Positions 7,014-12,993 of a stretch of 16,830 bases of DNA are shown here, in pieces. The stretch covers positions 1 through 16,830 of the forward strand of contig JAJYKO010000028.1 in assembly GCA_021788565.1 (NCBI GenBank), read 5' to 3'. The notes under the pieces were generated by a model. The model ran no database searches, was not told where the DNA came from, and saw only the letters and a program-made list of their open reading frames with translations. Source of the stretch: Chloroflexota bacterium (lineage in GTDB: Bacteria > Chloroflexota > UBA6077). Numbering within the stretch: position 1 is the stretch's first letter; each line of letters starts with the position of its first letter. The translations under genes and the position numbers were made by a program.

Positions 7014-7523
7014 ATGGGCGACTGGAGCTTCGTAGCCTCGGGCACGTTGGGGAGTGCCCTGGACCTGGGCATGGTCAGCGGGGCCATGCGCGATAACACC
7101 TCTCCGGACGTGAGCGCCCTTCAGCTCGTCATGACTGCCCCGCAGGGCTGGCCGAGCTGGGCGGCCTTTGCTACGGGGGCATCGGTGAGCGGGAACACTC
7201 TCACCTGGGAGTGGCGGCTTCCCTGGCTGGGCGCCGGCGCGAGCTCGCTGGATGCGAGCCCCTTCTCGCCGGCAACGGACGCCCTGATCCAGAACACGGT
7301 GATGACCAGCGGCCCCATAGCCTGGACTCTCTACGAGCAGACGTCGGGCTCGCTGGGAGCCCTCAACAGCCTGCCGATAGTCGGCACGGTGGCGCAGAAC
7401 GTCAACAACGCCGGCCAGGACGTGGTCAGCCAGACGGTTGACAATCTCAAGAAGGGCCAGATCCCGTGGGGCACCCTGGTCATCGGGCTGGGCATCTTTC
7501 TGCTTGCCAGGGAGGTCCTGTAG
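7014..7523 (+). CDS. Tail-anchored extracellular or virion-type protein, 169 residues
   Basis: A very strong GAGGAGGTGA precedes the ATG. Residues 1-120 are rich in serine, threonine, glycine and tryptophan and look beta-rich (MGDWSFVASGTLGSALDLGM onward). Residues about 120-145 are amphipathic, and residues about 150-167 are a membrane span (GTLVIGLGIFLLAREVL) at the very C-terminus. No signal peptide is seen. This is the best candidate for a structural or surface protein of the element, because it is the largest in the membrane-protein run. That role is inferred from shape and context, not from homology. Confidence 0.8.
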   Translation: MGDWSFVASGTLGSALDLGMVSGAMRDNTSPDVSALQLVMTAPQGWPSWAAFATGASVSGNTLTWEWRLPWLGAGASSLDASPFSPATDALIQNTVMTSGPIAWTLYEQTSGSLGALNSLPIVGTVAQNVNNAGQDVVSQTVDNLKKGQIPWGTLVIGLGIFLLAREVL

Positions 7524-7527
7524 CAGC

Positions 7528-7887
7528 ATGGATGCCTTCCTCGGCTACGTATGGGAACTACTGGATCTCGCTGGGCACGTGCTCCGCAGGGCTGTGCTAG
7601 CTCTTCTGCTGCCCGTTATGGATCGGGCATCCCCCACGGGGGTCAGCCTGGAGATACGGGTCGGTGGGGTGCACGTGTGGCGCGGGGAGGGGTCTCCCGC
7701 CGAACAGATAAGAGCTGGCGTGGGGATGCTGAAAGAGTTGGAATCATCTCCAGAGGGGGTGGAGGCCAGACTGACCTTTCCGACTGTGGGCGCCGACCTG
7801 GTCGCGGGGCGCCTCTCGCGGCTCGCCGGGTCGGCCTATTGCGTCCAGGCGGAGGGCAGGACCCTGGGCGTACGCCCCCGAAGGTAG
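7528..7887 (+). CDS. Unknown 119-residue protein with N-terminal hydrophobic helix
   Basis: The ATG at 7528 lies four bases after the previous stop; GGAGGT at 7510-7515 is a little distant, and coupling may help. Residues about 5-30 are hydrophobic and amphipathic (LDLAGHVLRRAVLALLLPVM). The rest has a strand-helix-strand pattern (SLEIRVGGVHVWRGEG, EQIRAGVGMLKELESS, VEARLTFPTVGADLV). It belongs to the same operon as the two membrane-protein genes before it. Family unknown. Confidence 0.75.
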   Translation: MDAFLGYVWELLDLAGHVLRRAVLALLLPVMDRASPTGVSLEIRVGGVHVWRGEGSPAEQIRAGVGMLKELESSPEGVEARLTFPTVGADLVAGRLSRLAGSAYCVQAEGRTLGVRPRR

Positions 7888-7910
7888 GGGTACCGATGGG
7901 ATAGCCCTGC

Positions 7911-7956
7911 TGTGTGGGTCAGCGGGGTCGCAAGCTGGACAGGAGGGAGGGAAATG
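7911..7956 (+). repeat. Duplicated leader, copy 1
   Basis: Bases 7911-7956 match 8461-8506 at about 85 percent of positions, including the 20-mer-scale core GTCAGCGGGGTCGCAAGCT, a ribosome-site-like AGGAGGGAGGG and the ATG at 7954, which aligns exactly with the ATG at 8504. The copies are 550 bases apart and flank the 8072-8434 gene. Confidence 0.85.
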
Positions 7957-8085
7957 ACAGAGGGCAGAGCGGGATGCTTCGATTTTTGCTCAGATGGACC
8001 GGTCCTACGCGGCAGGACACCTGACGAGATGACGAGCTCTTCATTCTATCATTCGACTAAGGAGGCTATTCATGGCAAGAAGTAG
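7954..8085 (+). CDS. Tiny ORF, 43 residues, after duplicated leader copy 1
   Basis: The ATG at 7954 has AGGAGGG six bases upstream, better than many genes here. The product begins MTEGRAGCFDFCSDGPVLRG and ends at 8083-8085, a few bases inside the 8072 gene in another frame. An in-frame GTG at 7912 would extend it to 57 residues. No domain is seen. The aligned start codon in the duplicated leader argues for use, but the product itself does not resemble that of the second copy beyond the leader, so it may be a leader ORF for the 8072 gene. Confidence 0.4.
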   Translation: MTEGRAGCFDFCSDGPVLRGRTPDEMTSSSFYHSTKEAIHGKK

Positions 8086-8434
8086 TGATGGGCCTGCACT
8101 CAGCTCCCTGCTGTTGTTGGGAGGGGTTGCATATCTCGCGTACGTCGTGCTCAAGGGCAATGCTTCCGCTGATACTCCGAAGGGCGCTGGAAGCTCATCG
8201 TCGGGAGGAGGGAGCAACGCGTCTCTCAACAGCCTGCTTGCGGCCTTCGAGTCCGCGCAGACGCCTCCCCCTCCGTCTCCGTCGTCCCCAGGCCACAGTG
8301 GCGCGACCATAGCGGCTGACGGGCAGACCCTTGCCAGCCAGAGTCCGGTCGTGCAGAAGCTGTTCAAAGACACCTATGGGGGCAACGCCGCAATCGTTTG
8401 GGTGCAGCAGCACAACGCTGCAATCGGGGCGTGA
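8072..8434 (+). CDS. Small N-terminally membrane-anchored protein, 120 residues
   Basis: AAGGAGG is five to ten bases before the ATG. Residues about 9-27 form a membrane span (LSSLLLLGGVAYLAYVVL). A serine/glycine linker (GSSSSGGG) and a proline/serine stretch (PPPPSPSSP) follow, and the C-terminal 40 residues look like a small helical domain (TLASQSPVVQKLFKDTYGGN). The layout, anchor then flexible linker then small domain, suits a spike-base or minor structural protein, or a membrane-tethered peptide. It is flanked by two copies of a duplicated leader. Function unknown. Confidence 0.8.
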   Translation: MARSSDGPALSSLLLLGGVAYLAYVVLKGNASADTPKGAGSSSSGGGSNASLNSLLAAFESAQTPPPPSPSSPGHSGATIAADGQTLASQSPVVQKLFKDTYGGNAAIVWVQQHNAAIGA

Positions 8435-8449
8435 GGGGGTGCCGAGAGA

Positions 8450-8605
8450 ATGGCAAAAGCTGTGTTGGTCAGCGGGGTCGCAAGCTCGATAGGATGGAAG
8501 GGAATGGAACGGGTAGACGGGTTTCACGGGCGCGTCGCACCAGCTTGGGAGCTGAATAAGGCCAAGGCCAATGCACCGATACCGCCCAAGTTCGAGCTGC
8601 TCTAG
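8450..8605 (+). CDS. Tiny ORF, 51 residues, spanning duplicated leader copy 2
   Basis: From the ATG at 8450 the product is MAKAVLVSGVASSIGWKGME followed by a short basic and proline-rich tail ending PPKFELL. The in-frame ATG at 8504, which aligns with the start of the first tiny ORF, would give 33 residues. The ribosome site for 8450 is a distant GAGGGGG. The leader repeat is translated in this frame as VSGVAS. No domain. It follows the 8072 gene closely and may be in the same transcript. Confidence 0.42.
   Translation: MAKAVLVSGVASSIGWKGMERVDGFHGRVAPAWELNKAKANAPIPPKFELL
8461..8506 (+). repeat. Duplicated leader, copy 2
   Basis: This matches 7911-7956, with the ATG at 8504 in the same place. 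Here the ribosome-site part is AGGATGGAAGGG, weaker than in copy 1. Confidence 0.85.
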
Positions 8606-8767
8606 GCCCTGGCGGGCCGCTGGAGCGGGGGCGGTCCGGCAGGACTGGCTAGACGACATCTGGCCCGAAGACCCATCCGAGGAGGGCGCCTGCAGCGACT
8701 GGGATAGCTTCGGCCATCATCACCTTCGCCGTGGTATTTCTGGCGACATAGCCGGGAGGTCGGAAGC
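8606..8767. other. Unassigned stretch before the methyltransferase-like gene
   Basis: No frame is convincing. One frame, from an ATG at 8571 to 8771, is open but has no ribosome site and an unusual composition. Another frame reads a hydrophobic stretch, IASAIITFAVVFLAT and a stop at 8748-8750, but has no start codon and an upstream stop. This could be a decayed small membrane-protein gene. It ends with copy C of the 16-bp motif. Confidence 0.4.
8735..8750 (+). repeat. 16-bp motif TATTTCTGGCGACATA, copy C
   Basis: Exact match to copy B. It lies 17 bases before the GTG start of the methyltransferase-like gene, directly before its ribosome site GGGAGGT. Confidence 0.8.
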
Positions 8768-9406
8768 GTGAACTGGAAAGTGCCTGTGCTGGCCGTGGGG
8801 CTGTACGAGCTCGCGGTCCAGTCTCCGGAGTACGAAGATCGCCACATAGGGTTCAGGCTGGCCCGGGAATACTGCCGCTCGGTGGGAAAGCCTCTGCTTC
8901 GTATTGGCGTCCATCGCACCTTCTTGGAGCCGCCAAACGGTGACCTGACTATCGATCTTGACCCATCGGTGGCGGACCGGCAGCGCGGCGTAGTCCAGGG
9001 CGACGAGCGGAATATGTACATGTTCGGCGACAGGCAAATGGGCATCTGCTTCAATGAACATACTGTTGAGCACTTGCCCACGGCCCAGGACGTCGCTGCG
9101 GCTGTGAGGGAGTGCCTGCGGGTGGCCGATTATGCCATGTTCCTGTTCCCGTCGCGCTGGTCACTGATTGCCAGGTATCTGCGGTCCCCCAGTCTGGTAG
9201 GGCCCTATGAGGCTCACCACCTCCAGATTGAGATCGCCGAAGGCGGGATACGGGTGACGCCGCTTGAGGGACCGGAGGCTGACCGCGTCTTCACCTTCGT
9301 CCCCATCCCTAACCTGCAGGTGCGTCGAAGCCTGCTGGTAGGCTCGCTGTATGAGCCGAAGCCCCTTCTGGAGGCCCCCTGGTCCTTCCCGCCGCGGCAT
9401 AGCTAG
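8768..9406 (+). CDS. Divergent class I SAM methyltransferase-like protein, 212 residues
   Basis: The GTG start at 8768 follows GGGAGGT at a normal distance. The middle resembles the type 11 methyltransferase fold: a strand LLRIGVHR (44-50), an acidic turn TIDLDPS (61-67) where the SAM ribose is bound, then GICFNEHTVEHL (92-103), the usual strand with a CSHVLEHL-like motif, and a following helix and strand (AVRECLRVADYAMFLFPS). The glycine-rich loop after the first strand is absent (GVHRTFLEPPNG), so cofactor binding may be altered or lost. No target-recognition domain is visible, so a DNA methylase is less likely than a small-molecule, lipid or peptide enzyme. It stands alone between motif copy C and a palindrome. 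Confidence 0.65.
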   Translation: MNWKVPVLAVGLYELAVQSPEYEDRHIGFRLAREYCRSVGKPLLRIGVHRTFLEPPNGDLTIDLDPSVADRQRGVVQGDERNMYMFGDRQMGICFNEHTVEHLPTAQDVAAAVRECLRVADYAMFLFPSRWSLIARYLRSPSLVGPYEAHHLQIEIAEGGIRVTPLEGPEADRVFTFVPIPNLQVRRSLLVGSLYEPKPLLEAPWSFPPRHS

Positions 9407-9435
9407 ACGGTTTATTGACCCCCCAATAATCCGTC
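9406..9435. terminator. 30-base imperfect palindrome at the end of the methyltransferase-like gene
   Basis: The last base of the stop codon begins a stem GACGGTTTATTG / CAATAATCCGTC, 12 bases per arm with one T-T mismatch and a six-base loop. No T-run follows. It could act as a terminator in either direction, or be a protein or recombinase site, since the tyrosine recombinase gene follows. Confidence 0.5.
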
Positions 9436-9499
9436 AAGCCGCGGCCGCTATTCCCCCTCTTAAGCCTTGCAGGAGTAGGCCCACAAACCCAAGCGGAAC

Positions 9500-9568
9500 C
9501 TTTGTACAACTGTCTACTTTACGTAACTTGCCGCATTGAACATCGATTCATCTCACCACTTTGTACAA
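9500..9568. repeat. CTTTGTACAA direct repeats upstream of the tyrosine recombinase
   Basis: CTTTGTACAA occurs at 9500-9509 and 9559-9568, 59 bases apart, in an AT-richer stretch. Each holds the palindrome TTGTACAA, and the second contains a good -10-like TACAAT. They may be operators or recombinase arm sites. The rest of 9407-9671 holds no supported gene. Confidence 0.5.
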
Positions 9569-9671
9569 TGTTATGAGAAGTTGGCGAGATGCCAGGGGAC
9601 GGGCCAGGCATCGCCCTATAGTTGGGGGTGAACGCGATTTCAAGCCACACTGGAGGGTAAGGAGGTCCGCC

Positions 9672-10694
9672 ATGAACGAGGAGCCCAGCACCAGTCCGTC
9701 CCCAGCGGAGGAGGTCCTGCCCGTCCCCGTCGTGCCCGGAGGGGGCTTCCCCGAGGTGCGCCTCGCCGCCGAGCTGCCGGCCTCGAAACACCCCGCCGCG
9801 GTCTATCTCGCCTCGGTCGCCCCAGGATCCAGGAAGAGCATCGCCTGCAGGCTGCGGACGGTGGCGAGGATCCTCACGGCCAGCCAGTGCTCCGACATCC
9901 AGGCGATGGACTGGTCGGCCCTCCGCTTCGAGCACACGGCCCTCGTCAGGTCGGTGCTGATGGGGCGGTACGCCCCCACCGGCGCCAACAGTATCCTCGC
10001 CGCCCTGAAGGGCGTCATCAGGACGGCCTGGAGGCTCGGGCAGATGACGGGCGAGGACTACATGCGGGCGGTGGACGTGAGGCGCGTCCGGGGGAGCTCG
10101 ATCCCCCGCGGGCGCTCCCTGACCCAGGGGGAGCTGACCGCCCTCTTCGTGGTCTGCGCGGCCGACCCCACGCCGGCCGGAGCCCGCGACGCGGCCGCCC
10201 TGGCGGTGCTCTATGGCGGAGGCCTGCGGAAGGCGGAGCTCCCGGCCCTGAAGCTGGAGGACTACAACACCGAGACGGGAGAGCTCATCGTCCGGAAGGG
10301 CAAGGGGAACAAGGACAGGAACGTATACCTCACCAACGGCGCCATGGAGGCCATGGCGGACTGGCTGAAGGTCAGGGGGGACGGGCCGGGCGAGATCTTC
10401 TGCACCATCACCTCGGGTCGATGGCTCACCTACAAGAGGGCCAGCGATCACCTCGCCGAGTCCATCGTCTCGAAGCGGATGAAGGAGGCCAGGGTCAAGA
10501 AGTTCACGCCGCACGATCTGAGGCGGACCTTTATCTCGACGCTGCTGACTACTTCCGGGGACCTGTCCGCGGTGAAGGAGCTCGCGGGCCACGCCCACGT
10601 GTCGACCACCCTGATCTATGATAAACGGGGCGAGGCACCCAAGCAGCAGGCGGCCGCTACCCTCCACGTGCCCTATATCAGCCGGAACAGCTGA
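9672..10694 (+). CDS. Tyrosine site-specific recombinase (XerC/D-like), 340 residues
   Basis: The ATG at 9672 has GGAGGT at 9660-9665. An upstream in-frame start at 9561 lacks a site and would add 37 unlikely residues. The N-terminal SAM-like core-binding domain covers about 40-145 (AVYLASVAPGSRKSIACRLR). The catalytic domain has R186 (GLRKAEL), the lysine in a beta-hairpin (GKGNKDRNVYL), HDLRR with H281 and R284, GHAHVS with H307, and the nucleophile Y316 in TLIYDKRG. All the active-site residues are present, so it should be active. It could integrate or excise the element, or resolve dimers. A large serine recombinase is also encoded, so the work is probably divided. The 16-bp motif copies are possible targets, as inference. 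Confidence 0.93.
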   Translation: MNEEPSTSPSPAEEVLPVPVVPGGGFPEVRLAAELPASKHPAAVYLASVAPGSRKSIACRLRTVARILTASQCSDIQAMDWSALRFEHTALVRSVLMGRYAPTGANSILAALKGVIRTAWRLGQMTGEDYMRAVDVRRVRGSSIPRGRSLTQGELTALFVVCAADPTPAGARDAAALAVLYGGGLRKAELPALKLEDYNTETGELIVRKGKGNKDRNVYLTNGAMEAMADWLKVRGDGPGEIFCTITSGRWLTYKRASDHLAESIVSKRMKEARVKKFTPHDLRRTFISTLLTTSGDLSAVKELAGHAHVSTTLIYDKRGEAPKQQAAATLHVPYISRNS

Positions 10695-10720
10695 CGGGGA
10701 TCCCCTCGCCGCCCTCCCTC

Positions 10721-10750
10721 TTGACGGCACTGGTCGCCGTGCCTTACCTT
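10721..10750 (+). promoter_or_regulatory. Candidate promoter for hicAB
   Basis: TTGACG at 10721-10726 and TACCTT at 10745-10750 are 18 bases apart. The 13-mer CCCTCTTGACGGC around the -35 recurs at 11358-11370 upstream of the next regulator gene. The -10 is a poor match, so confidence is modest. Confidence 0.4.
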
Positions 10751-10775
10751 GCCGGCGCTGGGAGGGGTCGTTCCG

Positions 10776-11003
10776 ATGCCGCGTCTGCCGAGGATAACCG
10801 CCGACGATCTGCTGAGGGCCTTGCGCCGCGACGGGTGGCAGCCGGTCCACCAGGAGGGCAGCCACATCCAGCTAAGGCACCTGACCAAACGGGGTCGCGT
10901 GACGGTGCCTTATCACCGCGGTGATATACTCAACCCCAAGACGCTTTCCACGGCACTCGACCAGGCGAGCCTGACAGTAGAGGAGCTGATGAAGCTACTA
11001 TGA
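10776..11003 (+). CDS. hicA: HicA-type mRNA interferase toxin, 75 residues
   Basis: The ATG at 10776 follows GGAGGGG. The protein matches the HicA double-stranded-RNA-binding-like fold: ITADDLLRALRRDGW, then QEGSHIQLRH with the catalytic histidine H30, then RVTVPYHRGDILNPKTLSTA with the typical GD-I--TL pattern. HicA cleaves mRNA and stops translation when its antitoxin is lost. The start of the antitoxin gene overlaps the stop (ATGA at 11000). On a mobile element the pair would act as an addiction or defence module. Length and motifs are normal for the family. Confidence 0.93.
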   Translation: MPRLPRITADDLLRALRRDGWQPVHQEGSHIQLRHLTKRGRVTVPYHRGDILNPKTLSTALDQASLTVEELMKLL

Positions 11004-11236
11004 GCCGCTACACCATCCTGCTCGACCGAGACCTCGACGACGGCAGCTACACCGTGACGGTGCCCGCCCTCCCGGGCATAGTGACCCAGGGCCGCGACCT
11101 GGACGACGCCATAGCGATGGCCAAGGACGCGATCCGCTGCCATATCAACGGCCTGCTGCAGGACGGCGAGCCGGTGCCCGAGGAGGAAGAGCCCCCCAGG
11201 CTTCTGAGCGTCGAAGTGGACACGCCGGCAGCCTAG
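11000..11236 (+). CDS. hicB: HicB-type antitoxin, 78 residues
   Basis: The ATG overlaps the stop of hicA. The protein has the HicB partial RNase H fold: YTILLDRDLDDGSYTVTVPA, then LPGIVTQGRDLDDAIAMAKD, and a helix AIRCHINGLLQDGEPVPEEE. There is no C-terminal DNA-binding domain, so it belongs to the short HicB class, which neutralises HicA but may not regulate transcription by itself. A large inverted repeat lies 12 bases after its stop. Confidence 0.93.
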   Translation: MSRYTILLDRDLDDGSYTVTVPALPGIVTQGRDLDDAIAMAKDAIRCHINGLLQDGEPVPEEEEPPRLLSVEVDTPAA

Positions 11237-11247
11237 CCTCCGTCCCT

Positions 11248-11290
11248 AGAATGCCCTGCCCTGGGAGCCGCCTCGCTCTCAGGGCATTCT
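11248..11290 (+). terminator. Inverted repeat after hicAB
   Basis: AGAATGCCCTG at 11248-11258 and CAGGGCATTCT at 11280-11290 are exact reverse complements around a 21-base loop. The stem is 11 bp. A T-run is lacking, but the place directly after the operon suggests a transcription end or mRNA stabiliser. Confidence 0.6.
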
Positions 11291-11413
11291 CATGCCCGTG
11301 GATCCCCTCATGAGCCTTTCTAGGCCTTCCTGGCCATGTTCGGGCGGTGTATCAGTCCCCTCTTGACGGCCTACCCCTCCATGGCTCAGGATGACTGGTG
11401 CCGATCCCCATGT

Positions 11414-11441
11414 CCATACCCATGTCCCTCTATGGGTATGG
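11414..11441. promoter_or_regulatory. 10-bp palindromic operator candidate upstream of the HTH gene
   Basis: CCATACCCAT and ATGGGTATGG are perfect inverted repeats separated by eight bases. A direct repeat CCCATGTCC overlaps the left arm. The site is 43 bases before the ATG at 11484, and a promoter-like TTGACG at 11363-11368 is upstream. It is a likely binding site for the product of that gene. The rest of 11237-11483 holds no supported gene. Confidence 0.6.
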
Positions 11442-11483
11442 CCGCGAAGTCCAATGCTAGGGGACCAAGGGGGACGGCGGGGG

Positions 11484-11924
11484 ATGGACATGAATGAACC
11501 GGCAGCTGAGAAGCTGGGCATCAAGGAAGTCGCAAAGAGGCTCGGCAAGTCGGAGAAGCAGGTCCGGCGTTACATCGCCGATGGCAAGCTCCCAGCTGAG
11601 AAGGTGCAAACCCCGTTCGGCGAGCGGTGGGAGGTCCCTGTGGATGCGCTGGACGGCCTGGAGAAGGTCGTCCAAGCGGTTGTTGTCCAGGGGGCGCCGC
11701 CCACCCCCCAGGCTCTGGCCATGGCCATGGCTGAGATCCTCGACCAGCGGACGGCTGGCTTCCAGGAGATCTTGAAGCAAACCAATGCGGAGATCGCGGC
11801 GCTGCGAGACCAACACTCCGTGGAGGTCGCGGAGATCACCGCGCTTCGAGGCGAGATCGAGGATCTGAGGAAGGAGCTGTCCGCCCGCCAACCCTGGTGG
11901 AAAAGGGTCCTTGGCCTAGCATGA
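11484..11924 (+). CDS. MerR/excisionase-type HTH protein with coiled coil, 146 residues
   Basis: I chose the ATG at 11484; the next in-frame ATG at 11490 is also possible, and an upstream start at 11391 would run through the operator. Residues about 10-60 are a DNA-binding domain (LGIKEVAKRLGKSEKQVRRY, then a wing with FGERWEVPVDAL). Residues about 80-140 are a helical coiled coil (ILKQTNAEIAALRDQ and ITALRGEIEDLRKELS), and the protein ends with a PWWKRVLGL tail. HTH plus coiled coil with this tail is common in small regulators on plasmids and phages of high-GC bacteria. The palindrome upstream suggests autoregulation. Confidence 0.83.
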   Translation: MDMNEPAAEKLGIKEVAKRLGKSEKQVRRYIADGKLPAEKVQTPFGERWEVPVDALDGLEKVVQAVVVQGAPPTPQALAMAMAEILDQRTAGFQEILKQTNAEIAALRDQHSVEVAEITALRGEIEDLRKELSARQPWWKRVLGLA

Positions 11925-12033
11925 TAGCCCCCGGCACCACAGAGCCCCCCTGTAGGGGACGGCTGCCCCGACCCCGCACTCTCCTGCCTCCAAGGACGTG
12001 CCCGGCAGTCCTGGGAATAGCTAAACTTCCCTC

Positions 12034-12062
12034 TTGCCTTCTAGCATCACTTGCGGTACAAT
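12034..12062 (+). promoter_or_regulatory. Promoter with flanking inverted repeats
   Basis: TTGCCT at 12034-12039 and TACAAT at 12057-12062 are 17 bases apart. CTGGGAAT at 12011-12018 and ATTCCCAG at 12061-12068 are exact inverted repeats that flank the promoter, and CTTCCCTCTTG near 12026 is nearly the reverse complement of CAAGAAGGGAG near 12072. These nested repeats look like an operator. Transcription would start near 12069, about 20 bases before the ATG. Confidence 0.65.
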
Positions 12063-12090
12063 TCCCAGCATCAAGAAGGGAGGTGACGCG

Positions 12091-12321
12091 ATGGAAGACA
12101 AGGTGCGTGAGAACCGGCTTCGGCGGCAGGCCGGCCGTCTCGGGTTGGTTCTCCGCAAGTCACGGGCGAGGCGCGTCCACCTCGATGACCTCGGGAAATA
12201 CATGCTCGTGGACGCCGAGGGAAACTATGTCGTAGCCGGCGGCAGGTTCGACCTCGACCTAGACGCACTCCAAGAGGAGCTGAATCAACGTGAGGCAGCC
12301 CTAATCAGGACGGAGAGATAG
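12091..12321 (+). CDS. Small conserved-type basic protein, 76 residues
   Basis: GGGAGGTGA lies five bases before the ATG. The protein begins with basic helices (RENRLRRQAGRLGLVLRKSR), then a short strand pattern (YMLVDAEGNYVVAGGRFDLD) and an acidic C-terminal helix (DALQEELNQREAAL). I recognise this pattern, RR-A-R-GL-L-KSR followed by YMLVD and VVAG, from many uncharacterised small proteins in actinobacterial and related mobile DNA; no function is known to me. It has its own promoter with an operator-like repeat. Confidence 0.8.
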   Translation: MEDKVRENRLRRQAGRLGLVLRKSRARRVHLDDLGKYMLVDAEGNYVVAGGRFDLDLDALQEELNQREAALIRTER

Positions 12322-12386
12322 CATGGGTATCAAAGCCCGGCGTCGCGAGCCAGCAGGTCAACACCAGCCGCACGAGGAGGCACTAC

Positions 12387-12896
12387 ATGGGCATAGCCAA
12401 GATCAGAAGGCTATCTAGGCAGGATAATGGAGTGCCCGAGCGAGCCGAACCGCGGTACTGGCACTACACCGCGGTCCTGGAGAACATCCTGGAGAGCAGC
12501 GAGATCCAACTAGCCACGAGAGGGCTGCCGCCGCACGTGCGCCCTGCGACCTGGTTCTCCACTAACCCGCAATGGGAGCGCACGGTCAGGAAGCGACTAA
12601 GGGACCCACGCACCGGGGCAGTGAGCAAGCTCTTATCCAGGGAGGGGCTGTTCGCGGCAGGCTTGAAGCCGGCGAGGATTGAGGTCTCGCCGGAGCTCCC
12701 CTTCATTACGTGGGAAGCATATCGCCAGCTCAGCGGGGAGTCTCCCGAGGTCCTGGACGGCCTGGAAACGGCGGCCCAGGAGTGGGGGGCTGACTCTCGC
12801 GAGTGGAGGGCGGTATTCGCCCCCGTCCCGCGCAGCCAATGGAAGGCCGTAGAGGTCTGGGACGGTAAGACGTGGCAGGAGGTAAACGGCCACTAG
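12387..12896 (+). CDS. Unknown 169-residue protein with a YWHYT motif
   Basis: GAGGAGG precedes the ATG by six bases. Residues about 24-60 read RYWHYTAVLENILESSEI and then RPATWFSTNPQWE. This spacing, H-Y-T near the start and then a WFSTN strand, recurs in a family of bacterial hypothetical proteins and loosely resembles the NAD-binding start of ADP-ribosyltransferase-like folds. The C-terminal part (SREWRAVFAPVPRSQWKAVE) has a Trp-rich pattern. I give no function; an ADP-ribosylating or related role would be only a guess. It follows the 12091 gene by 65 bases and probably shares its transcript. Confidence 0.78.
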   Translation: MGIAKIRRLSRQDNGVPERAEPRYWHYTAVLENILESSEIQLATRGLPPHVRPATWFSTNPQWERTVRKRLRDPRTGAVSKLLSREGLFAAGLKPARIEVSPELPFITWEAYRQLSGESPEVLDGLETAAQEWGADSREWRAVFAPVPRSQWKAVEVWDGKTWQEVNGH

Positions 12897-12914
12897 GGCG
12901 CGGCCAGCCGACAG

Positions 12915-12930
12915 TATTTCTAGCGACATA
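12915..12930 (+). repeat. 16-bp motif, copy D (15 of 16 match)
   Basis: Reads TATTTCTAGCGACATA, one base different from copies B and C. It lies in the 97-base gap between two genes, 19 bases after a stop codon. Confidence 0.75.
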
Positions 12931-12993
12931 ACGAAGTGCCCCCGATCTGCCAGACACAGACCGAGGGCGAGCCACAGAAAGGAGCAACTTCCC

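Noticed and set aside
8571..8771. 66-codon frame that overlaps the methyltransferase-like start
   Set aside because: The coupling overlap is attractive, but there is no ribosome site and the composition is unlike the real genes; left as unassigned sequence.
9519..10865. Long open frame of 448 codons on the minus strand, opposite the tyrosine recombinase
   Set aside because: It mirrors the high-GC codon pattern of the recombinase gene, has a low-complexity product and no ribosome site; the plus-strand gene has all catalytic motifs.
11381..11500. Short frame in the gap before the 11484 gene
   Set aside because: It runs through the operator-like palindrome and gives a cysteine/proline-rich low-complexity product with no ribosome site.
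12323..12418. 31-codon frame beginning MGIKARRRE, similar in its first residues to the next gene
   Set aside because: Only three residues match, there is no ribosome site, and it overlaps the better-supported 12387 gene.
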